64,000 nt of DNA from Candidatus Chlorohelix allophototropha (GCF_030389965.1 NZ_CP128399.1:2594934-2658933); one strand, 5' to 3'. Positions 49,976 through 59,689 are shown, counted from the first letter of the stretch. Notes: a model not told the origin generated them from the letters alone. A program made the numbers and translations.

Positions 49976-51355
49976 TCAGTCTTCGTTACCGAAGAAATGT
50001 TCCTGTTCCTGTACAACCACCGAAAAACCAGAACCGCGTAGGGTATGCGCGGTTGGCTCATCTTCCCCTACGAAAAATGCCACATCAAGTTTGCGCGTGG
50101 CTCTTAGTTGCTGGATATGGGTAAGGACTTCAGGTTTGCGCAATACTTCGCTTTTTGCACCGACAAGTAACAAGCGGGAACCGGATTCATAACGATCTAG
50201 CGTCTCTAGAAGTTCGTCACTATCCGTGCCGGGTTTCAGGATAATTTTTTGGCGATCGGCATCTACTAATTTGTAATAGAGATAACCAATCACGATTTTC
50301 AGAACCGCCACTACCGGAACTGATAATAATAAACCCATCGGTCCTAATAATGCCGCGCCTGCTATGGTTGAGAAAATCACCAGAAGCGGGGGAAGTTCCA
50401 GAATTTTGCCGACCAAATTCGGAATTACCAGATAATCCTCTATCTGACGCAATATAAATAGTGCAATCGCAACTACTATTGCCAGCATCACACCGTCCAA
50501 ACCAAAGGATAGGTTTGCCCCATGTGGCTGAAAATATGCTACTAAACAGCTAATGCCGATTGCAAGATAAGGTCCTACAAACGGTATAAGCTCCAAAACC
50601 CCTACCATGATTGCCAGTAAGATAGCATAACGAATGCCAAGAATTTCCATTATGATAAATGAACTAACGCTCATAATCAGCACTAGGAAAAACTGCGCCT
50701 TGATATAGGCACCTAGAACCCGGTCGGCGCGCTCAAACAAGTCCAACATTTCATTGCGCGCCATTAGTGGAAGAGTATCCAAAAAATGCAGAAGTGGGCG
50801 AGCGCCCATTAACAGAAAGTAGAAAGTTGCAATCAAATATAATAGGAAATCAATAAGAAACCGGAAAGTGCCGGAAAGTAATTTTGGTCCGATTTCCTGC
50901 GCTATTTCAGGGAGACGATTTACCACCCCATCAACTGCACTGATTACGGTATCCGATTGTACTTCTATACCAGCAATATTTACGGTAGGGTTTGCCCCTA
51001 GATTATCCTTAACGGATTGCTGAATTTTTGGCACATCTTCGGACAGTATTTTTGCTTCCTGCCTTACCGCTGGAACTAACCAAGCTATTACCAGCACCAA
51101 CACCACAAAAAATATCAAATAAAGAACTGCCGACCAAACCCAACGAGGTTTTCCGGTACGCCAAGTAAGATATTTAATAGGGTCATTAAAGATAAAAGCG
51201 GTTACCAATGCCCAGATAAAGGGCGGTAATATTTCACCTATTTTTAAAAAGAAAGCCACCAGCAACCCTACCACTATAAAAACTATCAGACGCTTCATTG
51301 TGGGTGAAAACTTTAATTCCTGTACAGATGGCAGCTTTTCGGTGTTATTTTGCAT
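49976..51355 (-). CDS. AI-2E-type transporter with an added C-terminal domain
   Basis: The 459-residue protein is a PerM/AI-2E family membrane protein. It has two N-terminal hydrophobic helices, a cytoplasmic helical stretch (around 100-150), then membrane segments containing LELIPFVGPYLAIGIS, the conserved proline-rich family motif, and GKILELPPLLVIFSTIAGAALLGPMGLLLSVPV. Family members are linked to export of small molecules, or to cation/proton exchange. The last 90 residues form a soluble alpha/beta-looking domain (LLLVGAKSEVLRKPEVLTHIQQLRA) beyond the usual end. GGAGA stands before the ATG. It has no close partner. Confidence 0.83.
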   Translation of the reverse strand: MQNNTEKLPSVQELKFSPTMKRLIVFIVVGLLVAFFLKIGEILPPFIWALVTAFIFNDPIKYLTWRTGKPRWVWSAVLYLIFFVVLVLVIAWLVPAVRQEAKILSEDVPKIQQSVKDNLGANPTVNIAGIEVQSDTVISAVDGVVNRLPEIAQEIGPKLLSGTFRFLIDFLLYLIATFYFLLMGARPLLHFLDTLPLMARNEMLDLFERADRVLGAYIKAQFFLVLIMSVSSFIIMEILGIRYAILLAIMVGVLELIPFVGPYLAIGISCLVAYFQPHGANLSFGLDGVMLAIVVAIALFILRQIEDYLVIPNLVGKILELPPLLVIFSTIAGAALLGPMGLLLSVPVVAVLKIVIGYLYYKLVDADRQKIILKPGTDSDELLETLDRYESGSRLLLVGAKSEVLRKPEVLTHIQQLRATRKLDVAFFVGEDEPTAHTLRGSGFSVVVQEQEHFFGNED

Positions 51356-51453
51356 TGATTTTTCTCCAAAAAAGACGCGAATGAGAACGAAGTTTTACTT
51401 TCATCTTTTGATGATGAGACAAGCTTGATAAAATTAATGCGAATACAAATTTT

Positions 51454-51483
51454 TTGCGAACAAGTTACAAATTAGAGTAAAAT
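51454..51483 (+). promoter_or_regulatory. Possible promoter of the lipoprotein protease operon
   Basis: TTGCGA (51454-51459), an 18-base spacer and TAAAAT (51478-51483) lie about 145 bases before the protease start. Match to the consensus is moderate. Confidence 0.3.
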
Positions 51484-51629
51484 TAAATCGAATTATACTC
51501 TAGCCCTTTATTCACAGCAATGAAACCGCATATCAAACCTTTTCAGACGGACATATTATCTTTATAATAAGGGGACAGTATTTCTAATTCTCAGCAAATA
51601 TTAACCACAGACAATGGAGAAACCAAAGT

Positions 51630-54140
51630 ATGCCCATCCGCAAGTTCAAGGTAGTATTTCTGCTTTTGATTACTTTGCTCGTAGGCTTGCTGATGCAGGC
51701 GTGTGGACCGGAGCCAACTCCTGCCCCGACTCCAGAACCTGTCCCCAAGGAAAGTAAAATTGATACTGTGCTGCTCGGCGTGCTGGTTAAATATGCCACC
51801 GCTGAAGGTACAAAAGAGCAGAAATTGCAATTGGCGATCGACTATGCCCGCCAGCAAAATATTATTGACAACCAAGATGAAGTTAACTTTGAACTGGAAC
51901 TGAACGACCCAACTGCCCAGAAACCTGTAACCGAAAAGGTTACAACGATGGGTGGGAGAGTTACTAACTCTGCCAGTGAAGGCAATATTGTAAAACTACG
52001 GGTCAAAGTCCCGGTCAAAGTGTTTGTGGACTACGTAAATTCATCCAGTCAGGATAATTACCTTTCCGATTTGGCTGGCTTCAAGGGCGTAATTGGCATC
52101 AACCTTTTATATCCGCGCACTATCCAAGAATTTAACGGGTTACCTCAAACCCTTGAGGCACTCCAACAAGTGGGAAATCTGGCAAAGAATGAAGGCGTTA
52201 AAATAATGCAAACCGATAAGTGGCAGCAAGCCGGTTTTACCGGTAAAGGCGTGCGTGTTGGCATTATTGATGGTGGGTTTAAATTCTTTCAAGATTTACA
52301 AGGCAGCTATTTACCCCGCGACTTCAATCCGGTAGATATTGATAAAGAGGTCGGCGGAGATGGCATGCTGGAAGATGATGTGCATGGCAGCGCCGTATCA
52401 GAAATTATCTACTCGCACGCGCCGGATGCTCAGTATTTTGCCGCCGCAATTGACGGTAGCGATGATCAATTTTCGCGGGCTATCAGTTATATGGTTAGCC
52501 AGAAGGTCAATATTATCTCGATTTCTATGGGTGGACACGGCACTGCCGGAGACGGTAGCAGCTTTCTGGAGAAACAAATAGAGCGGGTCAGGCAGGAAAA
52601 TGGGATTCTATTTGTGTTTTCAGCCGGAAACGAAGGCTCATCGCACTATACCGCTTATTATGAGCCTGACTCCAGTGGTTGCCATCAATTTGCGCCGGGC
52701 GTTACCCGCATGGCTCTAGGAAACCCATCAAGCGCTCCCTTTCCCGGTTATGTGATGCTAAACTGGGAACAGTGGCTAAACGGGGGTATCAATCCCAATG
52801 CTACCGACCTTGACCTATTTATTACCGATATAAACGGAACCACTTTGATAAGTAGCACCGGCGACCAACGTTCCCGTACACCCAAAGAATACGTACCCTT
52901 AAAATTAAATCCGGGGCAATTAGTTTATATCAAAGCGTGTGCCAAACGTACCGGGGGGAAAGTAGAACGTTTCAGGCTGCATATCTTTAGTCACGATTTG
53001 CCCCTCCAGTTTGTTGTCCCACGCATTGCTGTCGCTGATCCGGCTTCGTCTAAGGGCGCGCTGGCAGTAGGAGCTACTAATTATAAAACAGATGCAATCG
53101 AATACTACAGCAGCCAAGGACCATTAACAAACGGTGTATTTAAGCCTGAAATCTCAGCCCCTGCCAGTGTAAGCAGTGGGGCTTATGAGGAAGAAGGCAG
53201 CAGTAATTTCCCAGGCACCAGTGCAGCCTGCCCGCAGGTTTCAGGCATGGCAGCAGTATTGAAAAGCGCCAATCCCAATCTGTCTATAGACGATTTTACG
53301 ACAGTAGTGCTGGAACACGTAAAAGACCTAGGACCGGTAGGTCCTGATGTTGCCTTTGGATACGGACGCGCCGATGCCGGAAGCAATCCGGGGGCTGCCA
53401 ACGCCAAACCGCAAGGTAAATTACCTCCCGCTCCCGCTCCCAATAAGGAACCGGATATAAATCCAATCGTGATTGTAACTTTAAATTCGCGTTTTGCTTA
53501 CCCAACCCCTGTGGCAACTCCCCGTAAAGTTGTTGCAACTACTTCTGCGGGTACAGCTAACACTACCTCTGCGCCAATTACCGATGCGCCAATAACGCCC
53601 CAGCCGGTGGGCAATGTCGCCTTTGAAGACCTTTTCAAGGATACCAACAGTGGATTGCCAAATGGGGGTGCAACTCTCTATCAAAATGGGCGTTACAGTG
53701 TGAAAGCAACCACTAGCCAGTTGGTGTGGGGCGTTTATCCCAATAACAAAATTCAGCCTCAGTCCTTTAGCGCGGAAGTGTCGGTACAGGGAATTAATAG
53801 CGATGCCGGACTATATGGGCTTGTATTCTGGTATCAGAATCCTAGCAGCTATTATCTCGCCAGCGTAACCGGAAGCGGTCAGGTGCAGGTCAGCCAATTT
53901 AACAACGGCAACTGGAAAGAAATTCTGCCATGGACGAAGATTGGAGCATGGAAAGCGGGTGCTTCAAACCGTTTCACTATCCAAACCACCGATGGGGGCT
54001 TGAAAATTTTCGTGAATAACCAAGCGGTAAATGCACAACCGCTTAAAGCTTCAGGTTCAGGTTCAATTGGTTTTGCAGCAGGTAGCTACGGTGGCGCAGT
54101 GGAAGCGAGTTTTACCCAATTCCGCTTGACTACGCGCTAA
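51630..54140 (+). CDS. Lipoprotein subtilisin-like (S8) serine protease with C-terminal concanavalin-like domain
   Basis: The protein is anchored by lipid: the first 25 residues form a lipoprotein signal with LMQAC as lipobox, followed by a Pro-rich spacer. After a propeptide-like region (about 45-190), the S8 domain shows D214 in RVGIIDGGF, H252 in DVHGSAV, an oxyanion Asn in VFSAGNEG and S531 in FPGTSAACPQ. All triad residues are present. A Pro/Thr-rich linker (about 600-660) leads to a C-terminal beta-sandwich resembling DUF1080/LamG-type sugar or protein-binding domains. GGAGA stands 10 bases before the ATG. Another lipoprotein gene starts 26 bases downstream. Confidence 0.9.
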   Translation: MPIRKFKVVFLLLITLLVGLLMQACGPEPTPAPTPEPVPKESKIDTVLLGVLVKYATAEGTKEQKLQLAIDYARQQNIIDNQDEVNFELELNDPTAQKPVTEKVTTMGGRVTNSASEGNIVKLRVKVPVKVFVDYVNSSSQDNYLSDLAGFKGVIGINLLYPRTIQEFNGLPQTLEALQQVGNLAKNEGVKIMQTDKWQQAGFTGKGVRVGIIDGGFKFFQDLQGSYLPRDFNPVDIDKEVGGDGMLEDDVHGSAVSEIIYSHAPDAQYFAAAIDGSDDQFSRAISYMVSQKVNIISISMGGHGTAGDGSSFLEKQIERVRQENGILFVFSAGNEGSSHYTAYYEPDSSGCHQFAPGVTRMALGNPSSAPFPGYVMLNWEQWLNGGINPNATDLDLFITDINGTTLISSTGDQRSRTPKEYVPLKLNPGQLVYIKACAKRTGGKVERFRLHIFSHDLPLQFVVPRIAVADPASSKGALAVGATNYKTDAIEYYSSQGPLTNGVFKPEISAPASVSSGAYEEEGSSNFPGTSAACPQVSGMAAVLKSANPNLSIDDFTTVVLEHVKDLGPVGPDVAFGYGRADAGSNPGAANAKPQGKLPPAPAPNKEPDINPIVIVTLNSRFAYPTPVATPRKVVATTSAGTANTTSAPITDAPITPQPVGNVAFEDLFKDTNSGLPNGGATLYQNGRYSVKATTSQLVWGVYPNNKIQPQSFSAEVSVQGINSDAGLYGLVFWYQNPSSYYLASVTGSGQVQVSQFNNGNWKEILPWTKIGAWKAGASNRFTIQTTDGGLKIFVNNQAVNAQPLKASGSGSIGFAAGSYGGAVEASFTQFRLTTR

Positions 54141-54165
54141 GTTAGCATAGCAAGGAGTTAACAAA

Positions 54166-54903
54166 ATGAAGACTGTCCGCGTACTGCTTTTAATTTGTGT
54201 GCTTGAGGCATTATTAGTAAGCTGCACAGATAGTAGTGGACAGTCTTCAGTTGCAGTTGAAAACTCTGAAAGGGACAACAGCTACGAGTGGCAATATCGC
54301 TGGTTAAAAGGAATCCCCTGCCGCGCGCCTTGCTGGGAAAACATCGTGCCAGAGCAAACAACGGCTGAGCAAGCTTTAACAGTTATGCGAAATAACCCAC
54401 TTGTTAGCAACCCTGATAATACCCTGCATCGTGCAACTCCTGACTTGGGATTCCTTGATTGGGATTGGACAGGTAATCCACGCACTTCAAATGCTACCGA
54501 AGGAACCGGGGGCATTTTGCTGTATCACAAAGATTTACCCATAAACACAGTTATACTGATTAGTCCCCTATTTCCACACCCCTTTACCTTTAGCGAAGTA
54601 ATCCAAGCCTATGGAGAACCCAGCCATATAGCAATTTTACCTGTTAAACAGCAAGACAAAATTTATTACAATACCTATATCATCTATCTATATAACGGGT
54701 TTGTACTCAATACACGCACTTCTTTTGAACCCGATATTTCAATAGACATGGCGCTAGAAGGTCTTGCATTTTTTGAACCGGGTGTAAACGGGTTAAGTAC
54801 CTATAGTGAAAAATTACCCGACCAAATGGTTGAATGGAATGGCTTCAGGAATTTCATGTATTACTGCCGATCGGACAACGATGGTGAGTGTGGGGTGAAT
54901 TAG
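54166..54903 (+). CDS. Lipoprotein with PCxxPCW motif, unknown function
   Basis: The 245-residue protein has a lipoprotein signal (VLLLICVLEALLVSC, Cys at about residue 20). Right after follows WLKGIPCRAPCWENIVPEQTTAEQAL, where GxPCxxPCWxxI...TxxEAL is a pattern of small lipoproteins seen in Chloroflexota; their function is unknown. Further conserved-looking elements are FSEVIQAYGEPSHI and YLYNGFVL. AAGGAGT stands before the ATG. It is 26 bases from the S8 protease gene, so a shared role at the cell surface is plausible. Its stop overlaps that of the convergent GAF-protein gene by 4 bases. Confidence 0.75.
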   Translation: MKTVRVLLLICVLEALLVSCTDSSGQSSVAVENSERDNSYEWQYRWLKGIPCRAPCWENIVPEQTTAEQALTVMRNNPLVSNPDNTLHRATPDLGFLDWDWTGNPRTSNATEGTGGILLYHKDLPINTVILISPLFPHPFTFSEVIQAYGEPSHIAILPVKQQDKIYYNTYIIYLYNGFVLNTRTSFEPDISIDMALEGLAFFEPGVNGLSTYSEKLPDQMVEWNGFRNFMYYCRSDNDGECGVN

Positions 54904-56819
54904 GGCTTACTGAGATGCGGGTTTATTACCCGAATACCCGGTACAGGCTCGGTAGTAGCCAACCGAACAATTTGCTGGTAAGCACGAATACGTGAGGTCA
55001 TTTCGAAAATCGCTTTTTTCATCTCTTCAAAAACTTCGGGGGTGGGTTCTTCCCCAAAATCGGTAATCAACTCTATTTCTGCTTGGAGCAAAGTGAGTGG
55101 CTGGCTAAGCTCATGTGCGGCGGTTCGTGCCATTATCAGAGCCGCTTGTAGTTGTTCTTGCTTATGTTGGTTTTCAATTTGTCGGGCATATTGAACTGCA
55201 TAAGATATTTGGGCTGTTAACATTTCAGCATAACGTTCGTCATCTTTAAAGAAAATTTTGCTCTCATAAGAGAGCAGGCTTAATACTCCTAAAAACTGGT
55301 CTGCCGCAAACATTGGTATGAAAATCCCGGATTTCCATTTTGGATTGGGGTCAATGGATACGCCATGTAGATGCTGCCGGAGTGAGGTTAAATCTGGAAT
55401 CATCAAGGTTTGCCTTCGAAGCGCCACATTGCCGGTAATACCAACCCCGACTTGCATTTCCTTGAGCCAGTCGGGTGCATTAGCATCGTCTCTGGTATAG
55501 CGTGAAGTAGAGGTATTCTTAGCAGCTTGAGAGATGTCAAGGAAGATCTCTAAATTGAGGAGCTGTGGATTATTCTGATTTACCAAATGAATCGAACCCC
55601 GCTCAGCCCCTAGAACCTTCATTGCGACTTTAAGAGCATATTCGGTAGTTTTATCAATTTCGGTGTTAACGCGCAAACTACGATTAATCTCCTCAAGAGT
55701 TTCGAGTTCGTGATTGCGGCGTTCAAGCTTTTCATTTAACTTGGCAAGGTCACGATAAAGGCGAGCATTATGGATTGCTAAAGAGGCGAGTGACGTAAAT
55801 TCTTTTGCCAAGGCAATATCATGCTCAGTCCAGTTATATGCCTTGAAGTTACTAGCCCACATTAAAGCTATCATATCATCTTTGAGGTAAATCGGAGCCG
55901 CCAGCGAAGCAATTATACCGCTAGTTCGAATCATATCATCAATATCAGGGGAATGTTCAAAAGATTGGTCATTGAAATAATCGTTGGTATAAGCAACTTG
56001 TCCGGTGGAATATGCCCGCCCACCTACCCCTTTGCCGGATAAATAACTTGGTAGAACCGGAGCATAATTAAAAGTTAAGTTGGGGCTTTGATTATCACCT
56101 ACAAGTATATTATTTTCTATCAGCCCGATTGTAACTGAATCAACCTCCAGTAATTCCTTAGCACGTTCGCTAAGGAGATCTAGCATTTCATTTAGATCAA
56201 GCGTAAATAGCACTTTACGGCATAATTCCAACAAAACTGATTTACTATCGTTAAGGAATTTTATTTGTTTAATAGAACGAGCATTCTTTATAGCTGCACC
56301 GCCAATATGGGAAAGCTCACTCGCACGAATGAAATCTACTTCCTGCCATTGATAAACTTCTGGTTTGAATATTGCAAGCAGTGCAATCACTTGATTGTCA
56401 GCAAGCAGTGGCACAATCAGCAGAGCCTTACAATCAGCATGCTTCATCATCTGGTTGATAGTTTCGCTATGCTCAAAACTGGTATCCTCCCAATAGTTGG
56501 GGATAGCAATTATACTTTTACTATCAAAAGCTTTGTTAAACAAGCCAGTTTTCATAATGAAAGGGCATGCTTTACAATCGCAATTGACGATGAAATCGCC
56601 TTTTAAACAATATATATCAGCTAATTCTTGCGGACTATATACAACTATAGGGGCGGTTTTTGCTTGGTATGTTTTGATGGCAAAATTGGAAAGAATCTCA
56701 AGGGTACTAGGTAGGCTAGTTTCAGTTAGTAATAATCTGGATAATTCGTAAATTTCCAGTTTAATTTCATTGTGGAGTTGGGATTTGATTAATTGGTAAT
56801 AGTTAACAGGAATATCCAT
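54900..56819 (-). CDS. Multi-GAF protein with a histidine-kinase H-box but no ATPase domain
   Basis: The 639-residue soluble protein has three GAF domains (about 30-175, 195-350, 385-545) and ends with a dimerisation-type helical pair containing TAAHELSQPLTLLQAEIELI. This has the His of the histidine-kinase H-box. Only about 60 residues follow it, far short of the HATPase_c domain, and the stop is clean. The first GAF has a Cys cluster CDCKACPF (C-x-C-x-x-C) that could bind metal or iron-sulfur. It may act as a phospho-acceptor or as a sensor paired with a separate ATPase protein. No ribosome-binding site is clear; no response regulator is adjacent. Confidence 0.8.
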   Translation of the reverse strand: MDIPVNYYQLIKSQLHNEIKLEIYELSRLLLTETSLPSTLEILSNFAIKTYQAKTAPIVVYSPQELADIYCLKGDFIVNCDCKACPFIMKTGLFNKAFDSKSIIAIPNYWEDTSFEHSETINQMMKHADCKALLIVPLLADNQVIALLAIFKPEVYQWQEVDFIRASELSHIGGAAIKNARSIKQIKFLNDSKSVLLELCRKVLFTLDLNEMLDLLSERAKELLEVDSVTIGLIENNILVGDNQSPNLTFNYAPVLPSYLSGKGVGGRAYSTGQVAYTNDYFNDQSFEHSPDIDDMIRTSGIIASLAAPIYLKDDMIALMWASNFKAYNWTEHDIALAKEFTSLASLAIHNARLYRDLAKLNEKLERRNHELETLEEINRSLRVNTEIDKTTEYALKVAMKVLGAERGSIHLVNQNNPQLLNLEIFLDISQAAKNTSTSRYTRDDANAPDWLKEMQVGVGITGNVALRRQTLMIPDLTSLRQHLHGVSIDPNPKWKSGIFIPMFAADQFLGVLSLLSYESKIFFKDDERYAEMLTAQISYAVQYARQIENQHKQEQLQAALIMARTAAHELSQPLTLLQAEIELITDFGEEPTPEVFEEMKKAIFEMTSRIRAYQQIVRLATTEPVPGIRVINPHLSKP

Positions 56820-56865
56820 ATCGCTAAATTTGAGTTATAACTTAACCAGAATATACTAACGATTA

Positions 56866-56885
56866 TTAATTTAATTTAATTTAAT
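56866..56885. repeat. Short tandem repeat (TTAAT)x4
   Basis: Four exact copies of TTAAT lie between the divergent GAF-protein and MFS genes, in their shared upstream region. Confidence 0.6.
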
Positions 56886-57024
56886 GCGTTTTACTTAATT
56901 ATAAAGCCCTCTGTAACTTATAGCAACCTCAGTTAATAAAAATAGGCAATAAGTAGCATAAAAAGCTGGGGAAATATGGCTATACTAATTAGAAATTCAA
57001 ATTTAAAGTTGCTGAGGAGAGGTG

Positions 57025-58380
57025 ATGGGTAGGGGGCAAATTTTAGCAGAAAGAGCCATTAGACGCGCCGGATTCAGAGTTGAGGGCTTACCTCGTGGAG
57101 TCTACAACAATTTCTTCTTCGAGTTTTTCAATGCAGTCTTCTGGCAAAGTCTCGGCGCACCGATGGTACTTTTCATCCGGCAAAGTGGTGGAAGCGCCTT
57201 TGCGGTAGGGCTAATTTCTGCGATGCCGCTTATTCTTATGCCCATAACGCTGGCTTCAGCCCGGTTCGTCGAGAGATTCGGATACAGGCGTACCGCGCTA
57301 ACTTTCTGGACTCTACGTTGGGTGCTCAGTTCTTCAGTAATCTTGATTGCTCTAGTGAATATTCCGGGGTTCGATAGCCTACGCGCCGGTTTAGCGCTGG
57401 GAATTCTAGGAATCTACCACCTGTGCCGCAACTTTGGTATATCGGGCTGGATGCCTTGGCTTACCCTAATAATCTCTCGTGAAAAGCGTGGTCTTTACCT
57501 AAGTCGCGCCACTCTATTCTCAAACCTCGGTAGCGTATTAACCTTCTTGCTGGTAGGAGCAATACTTGGTCCAAACCCGGCGCTGGCTACCTTTGCAATA
57601 GTATTTGGGTTGGGAACTCTAGGCGGGTTTATAAGTTCTTTTTTTATGATACGGGTTGCCAAAATACCGCCCGAAGCGATTACTACTACTTCCCAAAGCG
57701 CGCGCCTGAGTTTCTCGCAGAGCATGAAAAGTTGCTTTGCCCAACCGGGCTTTAAAACCTTTGTGACAGTACAGAGCTTCTATGGGGTCGCATTTTTTGG
57801 GATACCTTCGCTCAGCTTGATTTATCTACGCGAAAAAGTTGGCATTAACCCTAGCTTGATTCTGTATTTTTCTACCGCAGGAGTAGTAGGTGCTTCGATT
57901 GCTTCGGTGGTTTGGGGTCGTTGGATAGACCGCCGACAGAGTGTAATGTCATTGCAATTACTGGCATTTTCAGGGTTGTGTTTTAACTCTTTACTTTGGT
58001 TAGCCTTGCAATTACTCCCGGCAGGCTTTAACTATTTAATGGCAGCCACGCTATTGTTTCTCAGCGCAATCTGGATTGCCGCCCTAAATATGAGCCAATC
58101 GCACAGCATTATGACCCTTGCTCCGGAGCAAGATCGGGTAATGTTCCAGAATATCGCCACTTTTATTACTTATATCTCACAAGCACTTGCGCCTATGCTA
58201 TGGGGCTTACTACTGGATTATCTCGATCATAACACGATTGAACTGAATATTGGCTTACTAAAACTGAGCGCGTACCAGATTTTTTTTGCCGCCACGCTAG
58301 TTATCGGCATAGGAGGCGTGGCTATCGTCGCTCGTTTCCTGCTGCAAAGCCGGAAATTCGCGCAGAGTACGCAGCGGTGA
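57025..58380 (+). CDS. MFS transporter
   Basis: A membrane transporter of the major facilitator superfamily, 451 residues, with about 12 hydrophobic segments. The loop between segments 2 and 3 holds SARFVERFGYRRTAL, the MFS motif A position. The middle loop is long (after IRVAKIPPEAITTT). The start is the ATG at 57025 (a GTG three bases before is not needed), with GAGGAG in front. Its last 84 bases overlap the end of the next MFS gene on the other strand. Substrate is not readable from the sequence. Confidence 0.83.
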   Translation: MGRGQILAERAIRRAGFRVEGLPRGVYNNFFFEFFNAVFWQSLGAPMVLFIRQSGGSAFAVGLISAMPLILMPITLASARFVERFGYRRTALTFWTLRWVLSSSVILIALVNIPGFDSLRAGLALGILGIYHLCRNFGISGWMPWLTLIISREKRGLYLSRATLFSNLGSVLTFLLVGAILGPNPALATFAIVFGLGTLGGFISSFFMIRVAKIPPEAITTTSQSARLSFSQSMKSCFAQPGFKTFVTVQSFYGVAFFGIPSLSLIYLREKVGINPSLILYFSTAGVVGASIASVVWGRWIDRRQSVMSLQLLAFSGLCFNSLLWLALQLLPAGFNYLMAATLLFLSAIWIAALNMSQSHSIMTLAPEQDRVMFQNIATFITYISQALAPMLWGLLLDYLDHNTIELNIGLLKLSAYQIFFAATLVIGIGGVAIVARFLLQSRKFAQSTQR

Positions 58381-59586
58381 AAATATTACTGCTAAACTGC
58401 CTAACAACATGCCAACTAAGGCTATCAGCAAGGTCAGCCTGACACCTAACCAGCTTCCCAAAAATCCGGCTACTAGTGGGCCTATGGGGCTGATTGCGCC
58501 GATCAAAAACTGCATACTGGCATTTGCCCGCCCTAGCAACCTATCCGGTACTACCGACTGGCACAAACTGGTGGAATGAATCAAAAAGACCATCAGGGTA
58601 GCATCACCCAACAGTTGGGGCAAAGCCATACATACTATTACCAACCAAGGCGAACCACCTGCCAGAGGTATCAGAAACGGTACCAACTTGCCAAGAAATA
58701 ACGCCACCAATAGAGAGTTGCCCAAGCCCAATCTTTTCAGCATTGGTGTAGCCAGTAATGTACCGAGTAATGCGCCAATCCCACCTAGCCCGATTATAAA
58801 CCCCAGTATTCCCGGCTCTAATTTTAAATCGTTTACGGCGTAATATACATAGAAAGTGCCGATGAAGCTGCCAAAAAAATTGGAAATTGCGCTATTTATC
58901 GCTAACGGGCGCAAGTAGGGGTTTGACAGCACAATGGCTAACCCTTCTCTTACTTCTCTCCAAAAGTTAAATTCGTGATGAGCAGAAATAGATTTGGTTT
59001 CGGGCTTACGAATTAAGCCTACACCTAACGCCGAAAAAAGATACGAGATTGCGTCAAATGCTATTGCGAGGGGTGCAGTTAACGTTTGTACCAGCACTCC
59101 CGCCAAAGGAGGCCCGCCTATTTCCGCCAGCGAACTACTAGCTCCTAGCTTGCTATTGCCCTCCACAATGTTTTCGCGCTCTACCAGCGATGGAAGGTAG
59201 GATTGGCTTGCCACCTCGAAAAAGATGGTAAATACCCCTACAAGCAACGCCACTACATAGAGTTGCCACATGGTAAGCAACCCGAATAGAGCGGCTACCG
59301 GAATCGAGCCTACCAGCAAAAATCTGCCTATATCGCACCAAATCATAACGGGGCGACGCTTTACGCGATCTACGAGGACTCCGGCGATTAATCCCACCAA
59401 CAAAACTGGTAAAGCCGCCAGCGCAGTAAGAAATCCAAGTTCAGCCGGACTTGCTGCCAACACCAGCACCGCTGCATAGGGCAAACCTTCGCGAGTAATG
59501 CGGGAGCCAAACTCCGAAATCATTTGCCCTGTCCACAACTTCATAAAATCCGGCTTACGCCATAAGCCGCCCAAATGTATTTTCAA
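58297..59586 (-). CDS. MFS transporter, MFS_3/enterobactin-exporter-like
   Basis: The 429-residue membrane protein has 12 hydrophobic segments. Motifs are FMKLWTGQMISEFGSRITREGLPYAAVLVLAASPAELG at the N-terminus, typical of the MFS_3/EntS-like group, and GLIAGVLVDRVKRRPVMIWCD, the motif A. Such proteins often export siderophores, macrolides or drugs; the cargo here is unknown. The start is a TTG (59586) with GGAAGG nine bases upstream. The C-terminal 27 codons overlap the convergent MFS gene tail to tail; the two proteins are not close copies. Confidence 0.85.
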   Translation of the reverse strand: MKIHLGGLWRKPDFMKLWTGQMISEFGSRITREGLPYAAVLVLAASPAELGFLTALAALPVLLVGLIAGVLVDRVKRRPVMIWCDIGRFLLVGSIPVAALFGLLTMWQLYVVALLVGVFTIFFEVASQSYLPSLVERENIVEGNSKLGASSSLAEIGGPPLAGVLVQTLTAPLAIAFDAISYLFSALGVGLIRKPETKSISAHHEFNFWREVREGLAIVLSNPYLRPLAINSAISNFFGSFIGTFYVYYAVNDLKLEPGILGFIIGLGGIGALLGTLLATPMLKRLGLGNSLLVALFLGKLVPFLIPLAGGSPWLVIVCMALPQLLGDATLMVFLIHSTSLCQSVVPDRLLGRANASMQFLIGAISPIGPLVAGFLGSWLGVRLTLLIALVGMLLGSLAVIFSPLRTLREFPALQQETSDDSHASYADN

Positions 59587-59689
59587 GAAACAATCCTTCC
59601 AGAGGGTTAGCCATTCCTATACATGTGTGCTAAAATTCTAACGCTTTTTGGTAATTTTTGTTCTTTATTTCTTGGGGAGTTTTTTTCAA

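Noticed and set aside
56866-56885. Phase variation through the (TTAAT)x4 repeat.
   Set aside because: Only four units in an AT-rich spacer, outside any coding frame and not between a visible -35 and -10 box.
57022-59586. The two MFS genes as an inverted duplication.
   Set aside because: Their sequences and motif A loops are different, and they belong to separate MFS groups.
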